From Chrysogorgia sp. JL179-B06 (Eukaryota > Cnidaria > Anthozoa > Scleralcyonacea > Chrysogorgiidae), in assembly GCA_035772405.1 (NCBI GenBank), contig JAYKKM010000351.1, positions 2,527,501 to 2,591,500 on the forward strand: a DNA stretch of 64,000 nt. Reading direction: 5' to 3'. Both the position numbers and the translations under genes were made by a program. Of the stretch, positions 35,466 to 44,912 are shown one piece after another (the first letter of the stretch is position 1; each line of letters starts with the position of its first letter). The notes under the pieces are model-generated. The model was not told the origin of the DNA. It made no database searches and saw only the letters and a list, made by a program, of their open reading frames with translations.

Positions 35466-36104
35466 CTAATTGAACCTAAGATTGCTTACATAAAATTTAT
35501 TGTCGTGTCTGCACTTAGATATCAATTCAGCTCTTTTGTTCAATAAAAACCGTTTATCCGCGTATAAAATATAAAATTTTTCCGTAATGCATAAGTTGCA
35601 TGTTTTGCTTCCGCTGTTGCACGATTTCGCTCGCTTCAAAATTGTCCATTTGATTGTGTAGTCATGGTTCTTCTCTTTCAATTCCCAGATGTGTTTAGAT
35701 AGTGCCGTTTTCGTGGAGTACTTCTTATGTTTAAATGACATTGTGTGGTTATTATAGCGGGTTTTAAATTCTGTCGCAGTCATACCAATGTAAATCTTCA
35801 TATCCTGGTTGTTTGTTTGTGTAACTTCAGCTTGGTAAACCAGGTTGTCTTCGCGGCAGGCACCATCCAGCGGGCATTCGTCCTTTTTTCTGCAGTTGCA
35901 TTCTTTGGCAGGTGCTGGAATGTTGGAAGTAAGAATTTTTCTGTTGTGGCCTTTTATAATGCTGGCCATATTTGGCATGCAGCTATAGCTAACCTTTGTG
36001 TTCCTCCTGTTAAAGATCTTATGGAATGCGTGGTGTGCTGGGAAGTGCTTGGATAATAGATCTAGAAATATTTTGCCGACGTTTGTGCATACATTTTTGG
36101 AGTA
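35466..36104 (-). pseudogene. PLE GIY-YIG endonuclease C-terminal ORF, left palindrome arm
   Basis: About 210 codons. A basic linker (KIFNRRNTKVSYSCMPNM) and a Cys cluster (CNCRKKDECPLDGAC) precede the nuclease core YQAEVTQ...KIYIGMTATEFKTRYNNH, then SKHIWELKEK, KTCNLCITEK and LLNKRAELISKCRH. This order (CxC...C...C, GIY-YIG with Y-IGMT, R, H, E) matches PLEs with a GIY-YIG domain, which nick target DNA. The reverse transcriptase is missing, so it is a 5'-truncated copy. The reading frame itself is intact. Confidence 0.85.
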
Positions 36105-36145
36105 AGGTGGGTTGAACCATATGACTTTTGGCTTACTCCAAAATG

Positions 36146-36787
36146 ACTTACTCCAAAAATGTATGCACAAACGTCGGCAAAATATTTCTAGATCTATTAT
36201 CCAAGCACTTCCCAGCACACCACGCATTCCATAAGATCTTTAACAGGAGGAACACAAAGGTTAGCTATAGCTGCATGCCAAATATGGCCAGCATTATAAA
36301 AGGCCACAACAGAAAAATTCTTACTTCCAACATTCCAGCACCTGCCAAAGAATGCAACTGCAGAAAAAAGGACGAATGCCCGCTGGATGGTGCCTGCCGC
36401 GAAGACAACCTGGTTTACCAAGCTGAAGTTACACAAACAAACAACCAGGATATGAAGATTTACATTGGTATGACTGCGACAGAATTTAAAACCCGCTATA
36501 ATAACCACACAATGTCATTTAAACATAAGAAGTACTCCACGAAAACGGCACTATCTAAACACATCTGGGAATTGAAAGAGAAGAACCATGACTACACAAT
36601 CAAATGGACAATTTTGAAGCGAGCGAAATCGTGCAACAGCGGAAGCAAAACATGCAACTTATGCATTACGGAAAAATTTTATATTTTATACGCGGATAAA
36701 CGGTTTTTATTGAACAAAAGAGCTGAATTGATATCTAAGTGCAGACACGACAATAAATTTTATGTAAGCAATCTTAGGTTCAATTAG
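36146..36787 (+). pseudogene. PLE GIY-YIG endonuclease C-terminal ORF, right palindrome arm
   Basis: Encodes the same ~210 residues as the arm at 35466-36104, with no amino-acid difference that I can see. Initiating codons upstream (36128) derive from the palindrome centre and are not natural. Being a 5'-truncated copy, it cannot move on its own. Confidence 0.85.
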
Positions 36788-36897
36788 GAAAATTCCATGT
36801 AATTTTATGCATGCAACATTAGGTTATAATTTTAATTTTATGCAAATAATCAGGTACTATCTATATAAGCCCCCCGTTCTTTGACATGTTCTTCAGT

Positions 36898-36929
36898 CTG
36901 ATGATCGCCTTGAGCGTGAAACTCGAGTA
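36898..36929 (+). ncRNA. Hammerhead-like motif, second PLE family
   Basis: CTGATGA-TCGCCTTGAGCGT-GAA-ACTCGAGT-A, identical in core to the copy at 35324-35355. It carries a palindromic stem III and the cleavage triplet GTA. Stem I is weak. Confidence 0.5.
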
Positions 36930-37030
36930 AATGTTTTTAACTTTTAATTGTAAATAAACCATTTTTAACTATATCATTGCTCCACAATTTTACTGTGTTG
37001 AGCTCTCTTGCTGACTAGAAAACTTCTACT

Positions 37031-37299
<269 letters not shown>

Positions 37300-37402
37300 T
37301 AAATAACAAGTTCGAAAACATATATGAGTAGAGTGCTCGATACCGAGGTAGAGCGGAATAGTAAGACAAAAAGACAAACTTGAGTTACTTCATTTGAATT
37401 TT

Positions 37403-37460
37403 AATCACTACAGATCTGTTTCGTATGGCAAGCGTAGCTTATCACACTCATCAGGTGATT
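37403..37460 (-). ncRNA. Hammerhead ribozyme, type 1 PLE end
   Basis: On the minus strand AATCAC-CTGATGA, stem II GTGTGATAAGC...GCTTGCCATAC, GAA-ACAGATCTGT-A, then GTGATT. All conserved core nucleotides (CUGAUGA, GAAA, UA at the cleavage site) are present and stem I has six pairs. Stem III, ACAGATCTGT, is a perfect palindrome, suggesting dimeric action. Confidence 0.72.
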
Positions 37461-37468
37461 TTCGCGAA

Positions 37469-37526
37469 AATCACCTGATGAGTGTGGTAAGCTACGCTTG
37501 CCATACGAAACAGATCTGTAGTGATT
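37469..37526 (+). ncRNA. Hammerhead ribozyme, type 1 PLE end
   Basis: Plus-strand counterpart of 37403-37460: stem I AATCAC/GTGATT, core CTGATGA, stem II GTGTGGTAAGC/GCTTGCCATAC with G-U pairs, GAA, palindromic ACAGATCTGT and A. Predicted cleavage after 37520 (GTA). It is the most complete hammerhead in the window. Penelope-like elements are a known source of such ribozymes. Confidence 0.75.
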
Positions 37527-37613
37527 AAAATTCAAATGAAGTAACTCAAGTTTGTCTTTTTGTCTTACTATATATATATATATATATAGATTTTCGCTTA
37601 CCTCAAAACTGGT

Positions 37614-37654
37614 CTGCTACAACTTGTTTCATCTGTAAAAGAATCTTCAGGCAG
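37614..37654 (-). ncRNA. Hammerhead motif, type 3 PLE end
   Basis: Mirror of 38355-38395: stem I CTGC/GCAG, core CTGAAGA (position 7 can vary), short stem II, GAA, ACAA-G-TTGT stem III and A. Confidence 0.55.
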
Positions 37655-37683
37655 TGACAATATCGAAAGGGATGACCGCTTAT

Positions 37684-38265
37684 TTATAGGCTTTCTGCCG
37701 GAAAGTGGGGGCGTATGTGGGGGACAAAGCATGAGGTCATGGCTTTGTTTGCGTTGATTACGCGAAATTTATTACGATGACGACACTGTGAAATTATTTC
37801 CGCTCTTTTGTTGAGTAAACTATTCTTATTTTTTTCTTTTAAAATACAAAATTTTTCTTCTAAACATAAATTGCATCGTTTTGATCCTCCTGTGTACGAA
37901 ATAGAATGTTTTAGAATTTGCCAATTAATACTGAAATCTTTATTGTTTTCTTTCAATGTCCAAATATATTTCGAAAGTTCGGTGTCATTTTCATGCTTTT
38001 TATGTTGAAAAGATTTAGTGTGGTTGGCCAATCGCTCTTTGAATGTGGTTGCAGTCATACCAATGTAGTGTTTTATTTCGTTTGTGATGTTTACTGTCAC
38101 TGTTGCTTTGTATACTATGTCTCTAGTCATGCATTGTTCTTGAAGCGGGCAAATGGTGTTCTCTCTACAACTGCAATTAGTAGCGTCCCTATCCTGCGGT
38201 TTGATGTTCCTAGCTATGCGTGCATTGTGCTTAGTAAATAAATTTCGCGTAATCAACGCAAACAA
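37684..38265 (-). pseudogene. PLE GIY-YIG endonuclease C-terminal ORF (third family)
   Basis: About 190 codons with the same architecture as the copies at 35.5-36.8 kb but clearly a different family. It has a Cys cluster (CSCRENTICPLQEQC), the nuclease core HYIGMTATTFKERLANHTKS, ELSKYIWTLKE, SKRCNLCLEEKFCIL, and LLNKRAEIISQCRH. The N-terminal reverse transcriptase is absent. The last ~20 residues read into the inverted-repeat sequence, so the true stop may have changed. Confidence 0.83.
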
Positions 38266-38354
38266 AGCCAGACCTCATGCTTTGTCCCTCACATACGCCC
38301 CCACTTTCCGGCAGAAAGCCTATAAATAAGCGGTCATCCCTTTCGATATTGTCA

Positions 38355-38395
38355 CTGCCTGAAGATTCTTTTACAGATGAAACAAGTTGTAGCAG
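38355..38395 (+). ncRNA. Hammerhead motif, type 3 PLE end
   Basis: CTGC-CTGAAGA-TTCTTTTACAGAT-GAA-ACAAGTTGT-A-GCAG. Core boxes are intact. Stem II is only TCT/AGA with a U-U closing pair, and stem III is ACAA/TTGT with a single-base loop, again near-palindromic. Cleavage would be after 38391. Confidence 0.58.
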
Positions 38396-38483
38396 ACCAG
38401 TTTTGAGGTAAGCGAAAATCTATTATTTGCTCTAACTATATGTTGTTGAGCACTCTTTGCATTTCGTAGACCAAAACCTACAC

Positions 38484-38856
<373 letters not shown>

Positions 38857-39118
38857 CAAAAGAGACGAACTTTGGTTACTTCATTTAAACTTTATTTCAC
38901 TACAGATCTGTTTCGTATGGAAAGCTATAAAGCTTACCACTCATAAGGTGAGTACTCACCTGATGAGTGTGAATACTCACCTGATGAGTGTGGTAAGCTT
39001 TATAGCTTTCCATACGATACAGATCTGTAGTGAAATAAAGTTTAAATGAAGTAACCAAAGTTCGTCTCTTTTGTTCTTACTATTCTGCTCTACTTAGGTA
39101 TTGAGCACTCTCCTGATA
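38857..39118. repeat. Decayed type-1 PLE palindrome with mutated hammerheads
   Basis: Same layout as 37325-37569 (AGACGAACTTTGGTTACTTC and its inverse). The plus-strand hammerhead has GATAC where GAAAC is required, and the minus-strand copy has CTTATGA where CTGATGA is required, so both cores are broken. A direct repeat ACTCACCTGATGAGTGTG occurs at the centre. It ends with TCTGCTCTACTTAGGTATTG, the inverse of the border at 37330. Confidence 0.7.
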
Positions 39119-39353
39119 TGATTTTGAACCTGACATATATATAGGTATAATATAATATAATATGGGAAATTCTATTCTTCGTACCTCCTTTCCATTTTTT
39201 CTGACGCAAGGCGTTTTGAGACTATGTTGATCGTTTTGCATATCGTCCTCGCCTGATGAACATAAACTAACAAATGGGATGGTTTTATGCTGGGAAGTTT
39301 CGAGGTTTTTAGATGGATTTAACCCATTGTTTAATGTTTTATAAACATTGTCT

Positions 39354-39530
39354 CTATGTGTCCATCTGTTCCGTCATTGGTCTTTTCGATACCAGAATCA
39401 TCTTTTGATCGTTTTTTCTCAGGAACCAGCCGAGGTCTTCATTCTCACGAGTACAGTTACTTTTACTCTGACTAAGTATAGGTCTACCACCAGGTGCTTG
39501 AGATTGTTTAGATTTTGAAAATCTGAAAAC
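39354..39530 (-). CDS. Exon-like segment B, paralogue of segment A
   Basis: After a strong acceptor (GTGTTTGTTTTCAG at 39531) the frame reads FSKSKQSQAPGGRPILSQSK, SNCTRENED. It closely parallels the exon at 39892-40184 (KQSQAADARPLLDHSESNC). Further on, frames shift between a coherent SGIEKTNDGTDGHIET reading and others, so the 3' half is probably damaged. Function unknown. It looks like a duplicated exon of the same gene. Confidence 0.4.
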   Translation of the reverse strand, partial: VFRFSKSKQSQAPGGRPILSQSKSNCTRENEDLGWFLRKNDQKMILVSKRPMTEQMDT

Positions 39531-39891
39531 AAACACACAAAAGGAAAACAATGAATAGAACATTGCATTTAAATATACTTTAGAATCGTATTGCAAAATT
39601 TACCACGTAGAATAACACTGTATCAAAAGTGAAATAGATCTGATATAAAAGTGGTTCGACAGAATGAGTTTGAATCAGTGCATGAGTAAGTTAGCGAGAT
39701 GCTTTTGTTTCACCAGTTATTCAAGATAAACTTCTCAACGGCAGAGTAATTTGGAACAAACTTGCCTAATCTGTAAACAATGTGAAGTAAGCTTGCTGGC
39801 ACAAAGAGTGTTATGTTTTCAGAAATTCATGAGCTTTCCAAAAAAGTTACAAACGTCAGAGACTTAACTGGGAAAAGTTATCCTGCACTAC

Positions 39892-40184
39892 TCAAATCCA
39901 ATGCAGTCTATTATTCAATAACAACACTTGCCCAAAAACTGAACTATGATTCTCTTCAGCAGCTTTAGTGTCTTCCATTGGCATGCTAACTGGTACTCTT
40001 GGACGCTTTGAACCAAGATTTTCTTCATTGAGTTCTCCTATACCAGCAGCATCTCTGAGTTCTCTGGGACGTTTCTTTGCAGAAATCGGGTCGTCATTCA
40101 CATGAGAACAATTACTTTCACTGTGATCGAGTAACGGCCTTGCATCAGCTGCTTGAGATTGCTTAATAGGTTTTGTAAATCTGA
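39892..40184 (-). CDS. Exon-like segment A with two KRPR nuclear-localisation-like motifs
   Basis: The acceptor is TTTGTTTTCAG at 40185. The open frame reads FTKPIKQSQAADARPLLDHS, then SAKKRPRELRDAAGIGEL, then GSKRPRVPVSMPMED and ends NNRLHWI at a TGA stop. KKRPR and SKRPRV resemble monopartite nuclear localisation signals. It follows the kinase-protease exon on the same strand by ~130 bp and may be an alternative last exon or the N-terminal region of another product of the core. No domain is recognised. Confidence 0.45.
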
Positions 40185-40309
40185 AAACAAAAGGACACAA
40201 AGAATAACCATAGTCAATGAAATAACAGATCAAAAGTGAAATGAAACTGCCAAATAGGACTTTGAGTTTATAAATTGTTTTTATAATTTTAGATTATACA
40301 TGCATATGG

Positions 40310-41583
40310 TTAAATTAAGTTTTCAGGAAGTTTCTCAGGAAGTGACTTAATTGCGGGAAGGATTTCAGGTACCGATTTTTTTGCGATTAGCATACTCGCC
40401 TTGATTTCATCATTGTTAATGACTGAAGAGCACATTGCTTCACCCCGCTAAGCACGAGACGTTTCCAAATCCATTCACACACCCACTGATGCGAATGCTT
40501 GTGTACAAAAGGGAACACTTTCAATAACTCTTTTCCATCACCACCAAGATCTTGACTGATTGAATGTGTGTCCATGACAAAATACTGACCATATTTACAG
40601 CCAATGGTAAAAAGATATGTACCGCAGGTGTAAATGCCGACATTATTTGCATCTTTGTCGAAGAGCTTCTCCACTGCATTGACAAGGGCACACCTTCCAT
40701 TTGCTGTGTATACGCCATCACCGGCAATAATCTCTTCAGTTAAGTAGTACACGTCGTCGATAAGTCCCAATAATCATAAAAGTTGATATGCTTCCATTGT
40801 GTCGTATTTTCTTTCTTTGTTTCGATGAAGATTGATAGTGGAAGGTGTTCTCTTGACGACATCCTCTGCCAACGCTGCTATATCGAGCCAATCATCGTCT
40901 ATGCCAGAATCCTTTGGGCGTTTGAGTAATTGGCTGACAAAATTTACGGATAAAAAAGAACAGCTGTTTGTTCCGTCGTTTGAAACAAACATTTCTTGAT
41001 CATGGTCGAGATGATTGGTAGCCTGCATAGTGATTTCCTCCAAGGCACTGTTTTGGCTAACGGAAAGGGGAATATCCCTGCACTGGATAACTTCCTTTCT
41101 CTCCAAATCTCGCACGACCTCGTTAATATTGGGTCTGTCGCTAGGATTAACGGCAGTACAACGCTTGTGTGCATTCCAGATGGGAATCCACTCCGTCGCC
41201 TGTTTAGGGCTGTATTTGTCAGAGTGTTGAGGGCCGCCATTGTTGTTTACAATCAGATTTTCGAGAAACTTCAAAACCCTCTTTGGTTGTGCTGTGGCTA
41301 TTTCTCTCTGATATGGATGTTTCAAGTCAGGGTTCAGGAGAACAAAAAACACCATACCCAGTGACCACACGTCGATTGCTTCCAAGTCCGCGAGTGAAAT
41401 AATTGGGTTGCCGTTGTTTTTCTCGTCAGCAAAACTTTCTGGAGCGCGATACACCGGTGTAACGCGCGTGATGTGATTCGTCGCGGTTTTGCAGAGAGTA
41501 TTAGTCTGGAGAGAGAGGGAGCGACTTTCTCAAAAATCAGCTAACTTGCAAATTATTGGCTCCTTCTCCCAAGCATTTCGAAC
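40310..41583 (-). pseudogene. Kinase-protease gene, exon 2: kinase C-lobe and cysteine-protease-like domain
   Basis: The exon begins at 41583 after ATTATTAG and continues exon 1 in phase 0: VRNAWEKEPIICKLADF, then TGA (41530-41532), then ESRS. ADF-stop-ES sits exactly where the DFG Gly belongs (GGA to TGA). The kinase C-lobe follows: VYRAPES (APE), DVWSLGMVFF (helix F), and a final NINEVVRDLER helix. Next is NDGTNSCSFLSVNFVSQLL, a plausible protease active-site Cys, and after a second TGA (40771-40776 region, QLL-stop-LLGLIDD) comes LFTIGCKYGQYFVMDTHSI, a plausible Asp-x-His. Near 40425 a one-base frame change links GVK to MCSSVINNDEIKASM and a stop at 40310. Family: TKL-like kinase fused to a C76/OTU-like fold, the latter inferred from motifs only. 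Confidence 0.65.
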
Positions 41584-41930
41584 CTAATAATGATAATGAT
41601 AATGGTGGCGGTAGTGATGGTGCCTGATGACGATGAACGATTATGATAATCTGATCATAATAATCATAATAACAACTAATAATGGATAAAACCAATTGAT
41701 GTTAAAAAAACAACAACAGAAAAACAGTGTAGGTGCCAAAAAATTGAAACGATCAAATAAATAGCAAGCAGTTGTTCCTGCAGGAAATAAGGAGAAACAG
41801 TTGTTGTTATGGCAAAAATGACGTTTTAAAAATAGCTGCCAATCCCCATTCAATCCAATTCAATTGCAAAAAATACTTTGGTGACTCCTATTTTTTATCA
41901 AAATGTTTCGTCAGATAAAGAGAACCTATA

Positions 41931-41945
41931 TATATATATATTATA

Positions 41946-42010
<65 letters not shown>
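41931..42010. repeat. (TA)n microsatellite
   Basis: About 40 TA dinucleotides in the intron of the kinase gene. It is not attached to a PLE end, unlike the tracts at 34-39 kb. Confidence 0.97.
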
Positions 42011-42012
<2 letters not shown>

Positions 42013-42325
42013 CAATACTTTTATTCAAAAGCAACACAAATGATTTTTCAAATATATATATACTCGCTCTACAATTTTTTGTTTGAAAAAAACCTGTATG
42101 GAACCACCTGTCCTTAACCATATTCAGACACAACTCCGTACCATACCTTCTGGTACCCGGGGACCTTTTGCCTTTTGAGGCCCACCCACTAACTCTAAAA
42201 ATATTTGCCCGATGGCTACCAAAGTTTCGCAGAATGATGTGTAAATTCTAGTGGGTTTCGATATTGAGTTTCCATGGTAACGTCATTTATGTGATTTTAG
42301 CGGGTGAAATTCTGTAGGCTCTATG

Positions 42326-42488
42326 CAGTGACGCAATTTAATTTGTCCGGTGGGGGGAAAAGCCTCCTGAATTTCCGACAAGTCCGTATTTGCCATTCAA
42401 ATTTGGCTTTATTTAGCCATTTGCAGGTGACATTTTCCGACAAATTGGCCATTTGACATCCCCCACCCCACCACAATTTCCGCCACTG
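42326..42488. mobile_element. hAT-type MITE with imperfect 8-bp TSD
   Basis: Begins CAGTGACGCAATTTAATTTG and ends CACAATTTCCGCCACTG, giving terminal repeats CAGTG(A/G)CG. Flanked by GCTCTATG (42318-42325) and GCTCCATG (42489-42496), an 8-bp duplication with one mismatch. C-rich and G-rich runs (GGTGGGGGG / CCCCCACCCC) are also inverted. Non-autonomous. Confidence 0.8.
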
Positions 42489-42737
42489 GCTCCATGTAGT
42501 GAAGTATTATCTCAAATTGTAATAGGTTATTTATTAAAAAAACTAATATCTATATTAGCAATTCTGTTGTCGTTAGCAACAACGATCCAGCAAATTGGAT
42601 CTGCCATATTGAATTTTGTATATTTTGCTAAATAGTCTAAAACATAGAGTGAGAAATTGGAAACATTTATTTTTTCTTGAAAGATTGTTTTGCTGTGGAG
42701 TTTGGGACGACGTTACACGTTATAGGTAAATTACACT

Positions 42738-42876
42738 GGATCCGTCATTTTGGATCCGCAATTTTGGATCCGCAATTTTGGATCCGCCATTTTGGATCCG
42801 CCATTTTGGATCCGCCATTATGGATCCGCCATTTTGGATCCGCCATTTTGGAACGCCATTTTGGATCCGCCATTTT
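42738..42876. repeat. 14-bp minisatellite GGATCCGCCATTTT, ~10 copies
   Basis: Ten units with small changes (GTCATTTT, GCAATTTT, GCCATTAT, one unit shortened by two bases). Each typical unit holds CCGCCATTTT, which resembles the YY1/Pho zinc-finger recognition site. It sits in the kinase intron ~200 bp from the exon 1 donor. Any regulatory role is inference. Confidence 0.9.
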
Positions 42877-43062
42877 GAATTCTTGTTTTCGTGGTATATT
42901 ATGAAAACAAATAAATTAAAGCAGTCTTATATTCAAATTATCATAAATATTAGTAACTACGTGGGTAGAATCCAGATAAAAACTGAAAAAAATAATATTA
43001 ATAATATTAATTCCTTCAAAACATATATACAAATACACAGATAAATGGTTTATAAAACAAAC

Positions 43063-43638
43063 CTCTTCGTCTATTAAATTGCAGTAGTGTTGATTGGAGA
43101 CAAGAACGTTGGCTGGCTTTATATCTCGATGAACAATCGCTCGTTCATAGGGGTAAAGCAAGCCTCGCGACATATCCAAAGAAATCTTAACATGGACGGG
43201 AAACTTGCCAATTTGATCATGAGTATGGTTGTACTTTAGGAACTTATCCAGACTGCTCACTTTTACCTCAGCTCCAAATGGTCGAAAGTCAAAGTAAACG
43301 TACTCAAGAATCAGTGCGGATGGGACAATAGAAATTCCGATTAGTTTTACTATGTACTGGTTAGTGATGTTTCGCAAGATACGTGCCTCCTTCAAGAACA
43401 TTTTCTGCTCCAAGTCTTCCTCGTTCAGTAGCTTCTTTACAACGAAATCAACATCTGGCTGCTTGGCCGTCTTAGCTACAAAAACTGAGCCAAAAGACCC
43501 ACTGCCAATCGAACCACCAGGCTGCGGAACGATGTCATCCCACTTGTAGACTATAAATTCTTTCTCCAAATCATCGATCTTGCGATTTGCACGCTTTTTA
43601 ATCGAAGAAAACGCCATTTCATATAACAAAGTCGGCAA
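43063..43638 (-). CDS. Kinase-protease gene, exon 1: TKL-like kinase N-lobe and catalytic loop
   Basis: Two start codons are possible, 43638 and 43617; the second opens MAFSSIKKRANRKIDDLEKE and lacks the oddly hydrophobic lead. The ATP-binding loop is GSIGSGSFGSVFVAK (GxGxFGxV), the VAIK-type Lys is in FVVKKLL, the helix C Glu is in LKEARILRNI, and the catalytic loop is IVHRDIKPANVLV with all HRD...KxxN residues present. The exon ends with CNLIDEE at a GT donor (43062). The pattern fits a tyrosine-kinase-like Ser/Thr kinase. An HRD loop that is intact while DFG is interrupted by TGA in exon 2 implies recent inactivation or recoding. No promoter was identified. Confidence 0.8.
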
Positions 43639-43924
43639 AAAAACACAGAAACACGTGATTTTTTGGGTTTTCCCGCCAATAATAATTTACCCGCAATAAT
43701 TTTCTCTCGTATTTAATTTCGCGAGACTTTTTACGCTAATTTTTAATAATCGCGAAAAAAATCAGGGTTGCCATTTGGCTGTTTTCACGGCCAAATTTCT
43801 CGATTTTGGCCGTTTGGAATTAGCCCTGGCCGTCGAAAAAATTATTTGGCTGACAAGAAAAATTTGCTGAATTTTGGCCGTTTTCGTAAATTAAGAAAAA
43901 AACGTGGTTGCAGTTCTCTACTTC

Positions 43925-43985
43925 TCATGAATACAACCTTTTCAAGTCAACATACTCATGAATACAACCTTTTCAAGTCAACATA
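43925..43985 (+). repeat. 30-bp tandem duplication
   Basis: CTCATGAATACAACCTTTTC AAGTCAACATA is present twice in a row. Between 43640 and 44190 there is otherwise only AT-rich sequence upstream of the kinase gene, where its promoter would lie. Confidence 0.85.
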
Positions 43986-44197
43986 CATAATTTCCGACGG
44001 CTGCAGTAATTAATAATTATTGTTTTTTATTTGTATTGTGTTCTGGAATCTGGATACACCCCGATATTAAAACAGTAAAATGTAAAATTGCTTAAGTGTC
44101 ATAATGTCAATCATAACTAAATGTCAAAATCGCGACACTTTACACTTTACAAACTGAACAATCAACAACATTAAAGCAGGGAGACACTGCTCCCAGT

Positions 44198-44502
44198 CAG
44201 GGCTGGATTAACGACAGTCAGGGCTGGATTAACGACTTCGTATAGGCCCTATTTATTTTGGGCCTTATGGTGTATCATCATTTTCAAGAAATATTTAATT
44301 TTTATTATTCATTTTCAAGAAGTACAAGTACACTTAAGTACACTGTACACAAAACTGAATCTTTACGACTTTACCTATTGCTGACCATCATTTATAAAAT
44401 ATATAAATATAAAGAAAAAAGATAATCATTTTCGTAGGCCCCATTAACTTTCGTAGGCCCTAGGCATAGTGTCTCTAGTGCCTATTGGATAATCCGGCCC
44501 TA
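44198..44502. mobile_element. hAT-type MITE with perfect 8-bp TSD
   Basis: Termini CAGGGCTGGATTA and TAATCCGGCCCTA are inverted repeats (end base differs). Perfect 8-bp duplications CTCCCAGT lie at 44190-44197 and 44503-44510. The left end has a 21-bp internal tandem duplication (CAGGGCTGGATTAACGACAGT). GGCCCTA(T/G) and TAGGCCC motifs inside are subterminal repeats. No transposase. Confidence 0.88.
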
Positions 44503-44800
44503 CTCCCAGTTTCGGAATTGATCGAGTTCGGACTCGGGGTAGCCTGGGAACGAATTGGGATATACTTCATGGTAACAATACATACAGTCTCCAACCATAG
44601 TTTACTGTTAGGATTAGGGTTACAGTTAGGTGTATAAAAAACAGATGGAAACCCGGTCTAGTGAATTTTGACAAAGTCAGTGGATTTATATAACTGGGAT
44701 ACGAGGTTGCTGCTGACCGTCAGAACACAACATCGAGCTGTGATAAGGTAATAATTATAGCAAATTTTAATAAATAGTCCTTGTTTTAATTCTGATATAG

Positions 44801-44912
44801 GTCTTCGTTTTCGTAATACGAAAACGAAGATGGGTCTTCGTTTTCGTAATTACGAAAACGAAGACCCGTCTTAGGTCTTCGGTCTTCGTTTTCGTAGGTC
44901 TTCGTTTTCGAA
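44801..44912. repeat. Inverted GAAAACGAAGACC cluster, inner edge of right arm
   Basis: Mirror of 29145-29262, with the same order of palindromic GTCTTCGTTTTCG units. It marks the inner end of arm homology on the right. Confidence 0.85.

Larger units (their letters stand above)
35284..36975. mobile_element. 1.7-kb palindrome of two 5'-truncated PLE copies (second family)
   Basis: Two almost identical ~830-bp PLE 3' ends lie in inverted orientation with their truncated 5' ends meeting near 36104-36150. Each arm has a GIY-YIG ORF, ~200 bp of 3' UTR and a hammerhead-like motif near the outer end (35324-35355 minus; 36898-36929 plus). Outer borders are (TA)n at 35235-35283 and the sequence TTAACTATAT at 36965. 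Near-identity of the arms indicates a recent event or a twin-priming-like insertion. Confidence 0.85.
37325..37569. repeat. Palindromic PLE end, type 1, with inverted hammerheads
   Basis: The segment is a palindrome centred at the TTTTCGCGAAAA near 37460. Each half has GACAAAC(T)TTGAGTTACTTC, AATTTTAATCACTACAGATC and a hammerhead ribozyme. A related but more decayed palindrome is at 38857-39080. Confidence 0.8.
37589..38421. mobile_element. PLE fragment flanked by inverted type-3 ends (third family)
   Basis: A GIY-YIG ORF on the minus strand is bracketed by ~180-bp inverted repeats (37589-37775 and 38240-38421) that start TAGATTTTCGCTTACCTC and include AAGCGGTCATCCCTTTCGAT. Each repeat has a hammerhead motif pointing outward (37614-37654 minus, 38355-38395 plus). 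Further partial copies of this end are at 34447-34588 and 38704-38755. Confidence 0.8.
41584..43062 (-). other. Intron of the kinase-protease gene
   Basis: Bounded by a GT donor at 43062-43061 and an AG acceptor at 41585-41584, with phase 0 on both sides. It is filled with secondary features: a (TA)n tract (41931-42010), an hAT-type MITE, a 14-bp minisatellite and AT-rich sequence. No missing exon is needed, because exon 1 and exon 2 join directly in the kinase alignment between the HRD loop and the DFG position. Confidence 0.75.

Noticed and set aside
41584..43062. A missing middle exon carrying the DFG motif
   Set aside because: The DFG region was found at the start of exon 2 once the in-frame TGA was read through, so no extra exon is required.
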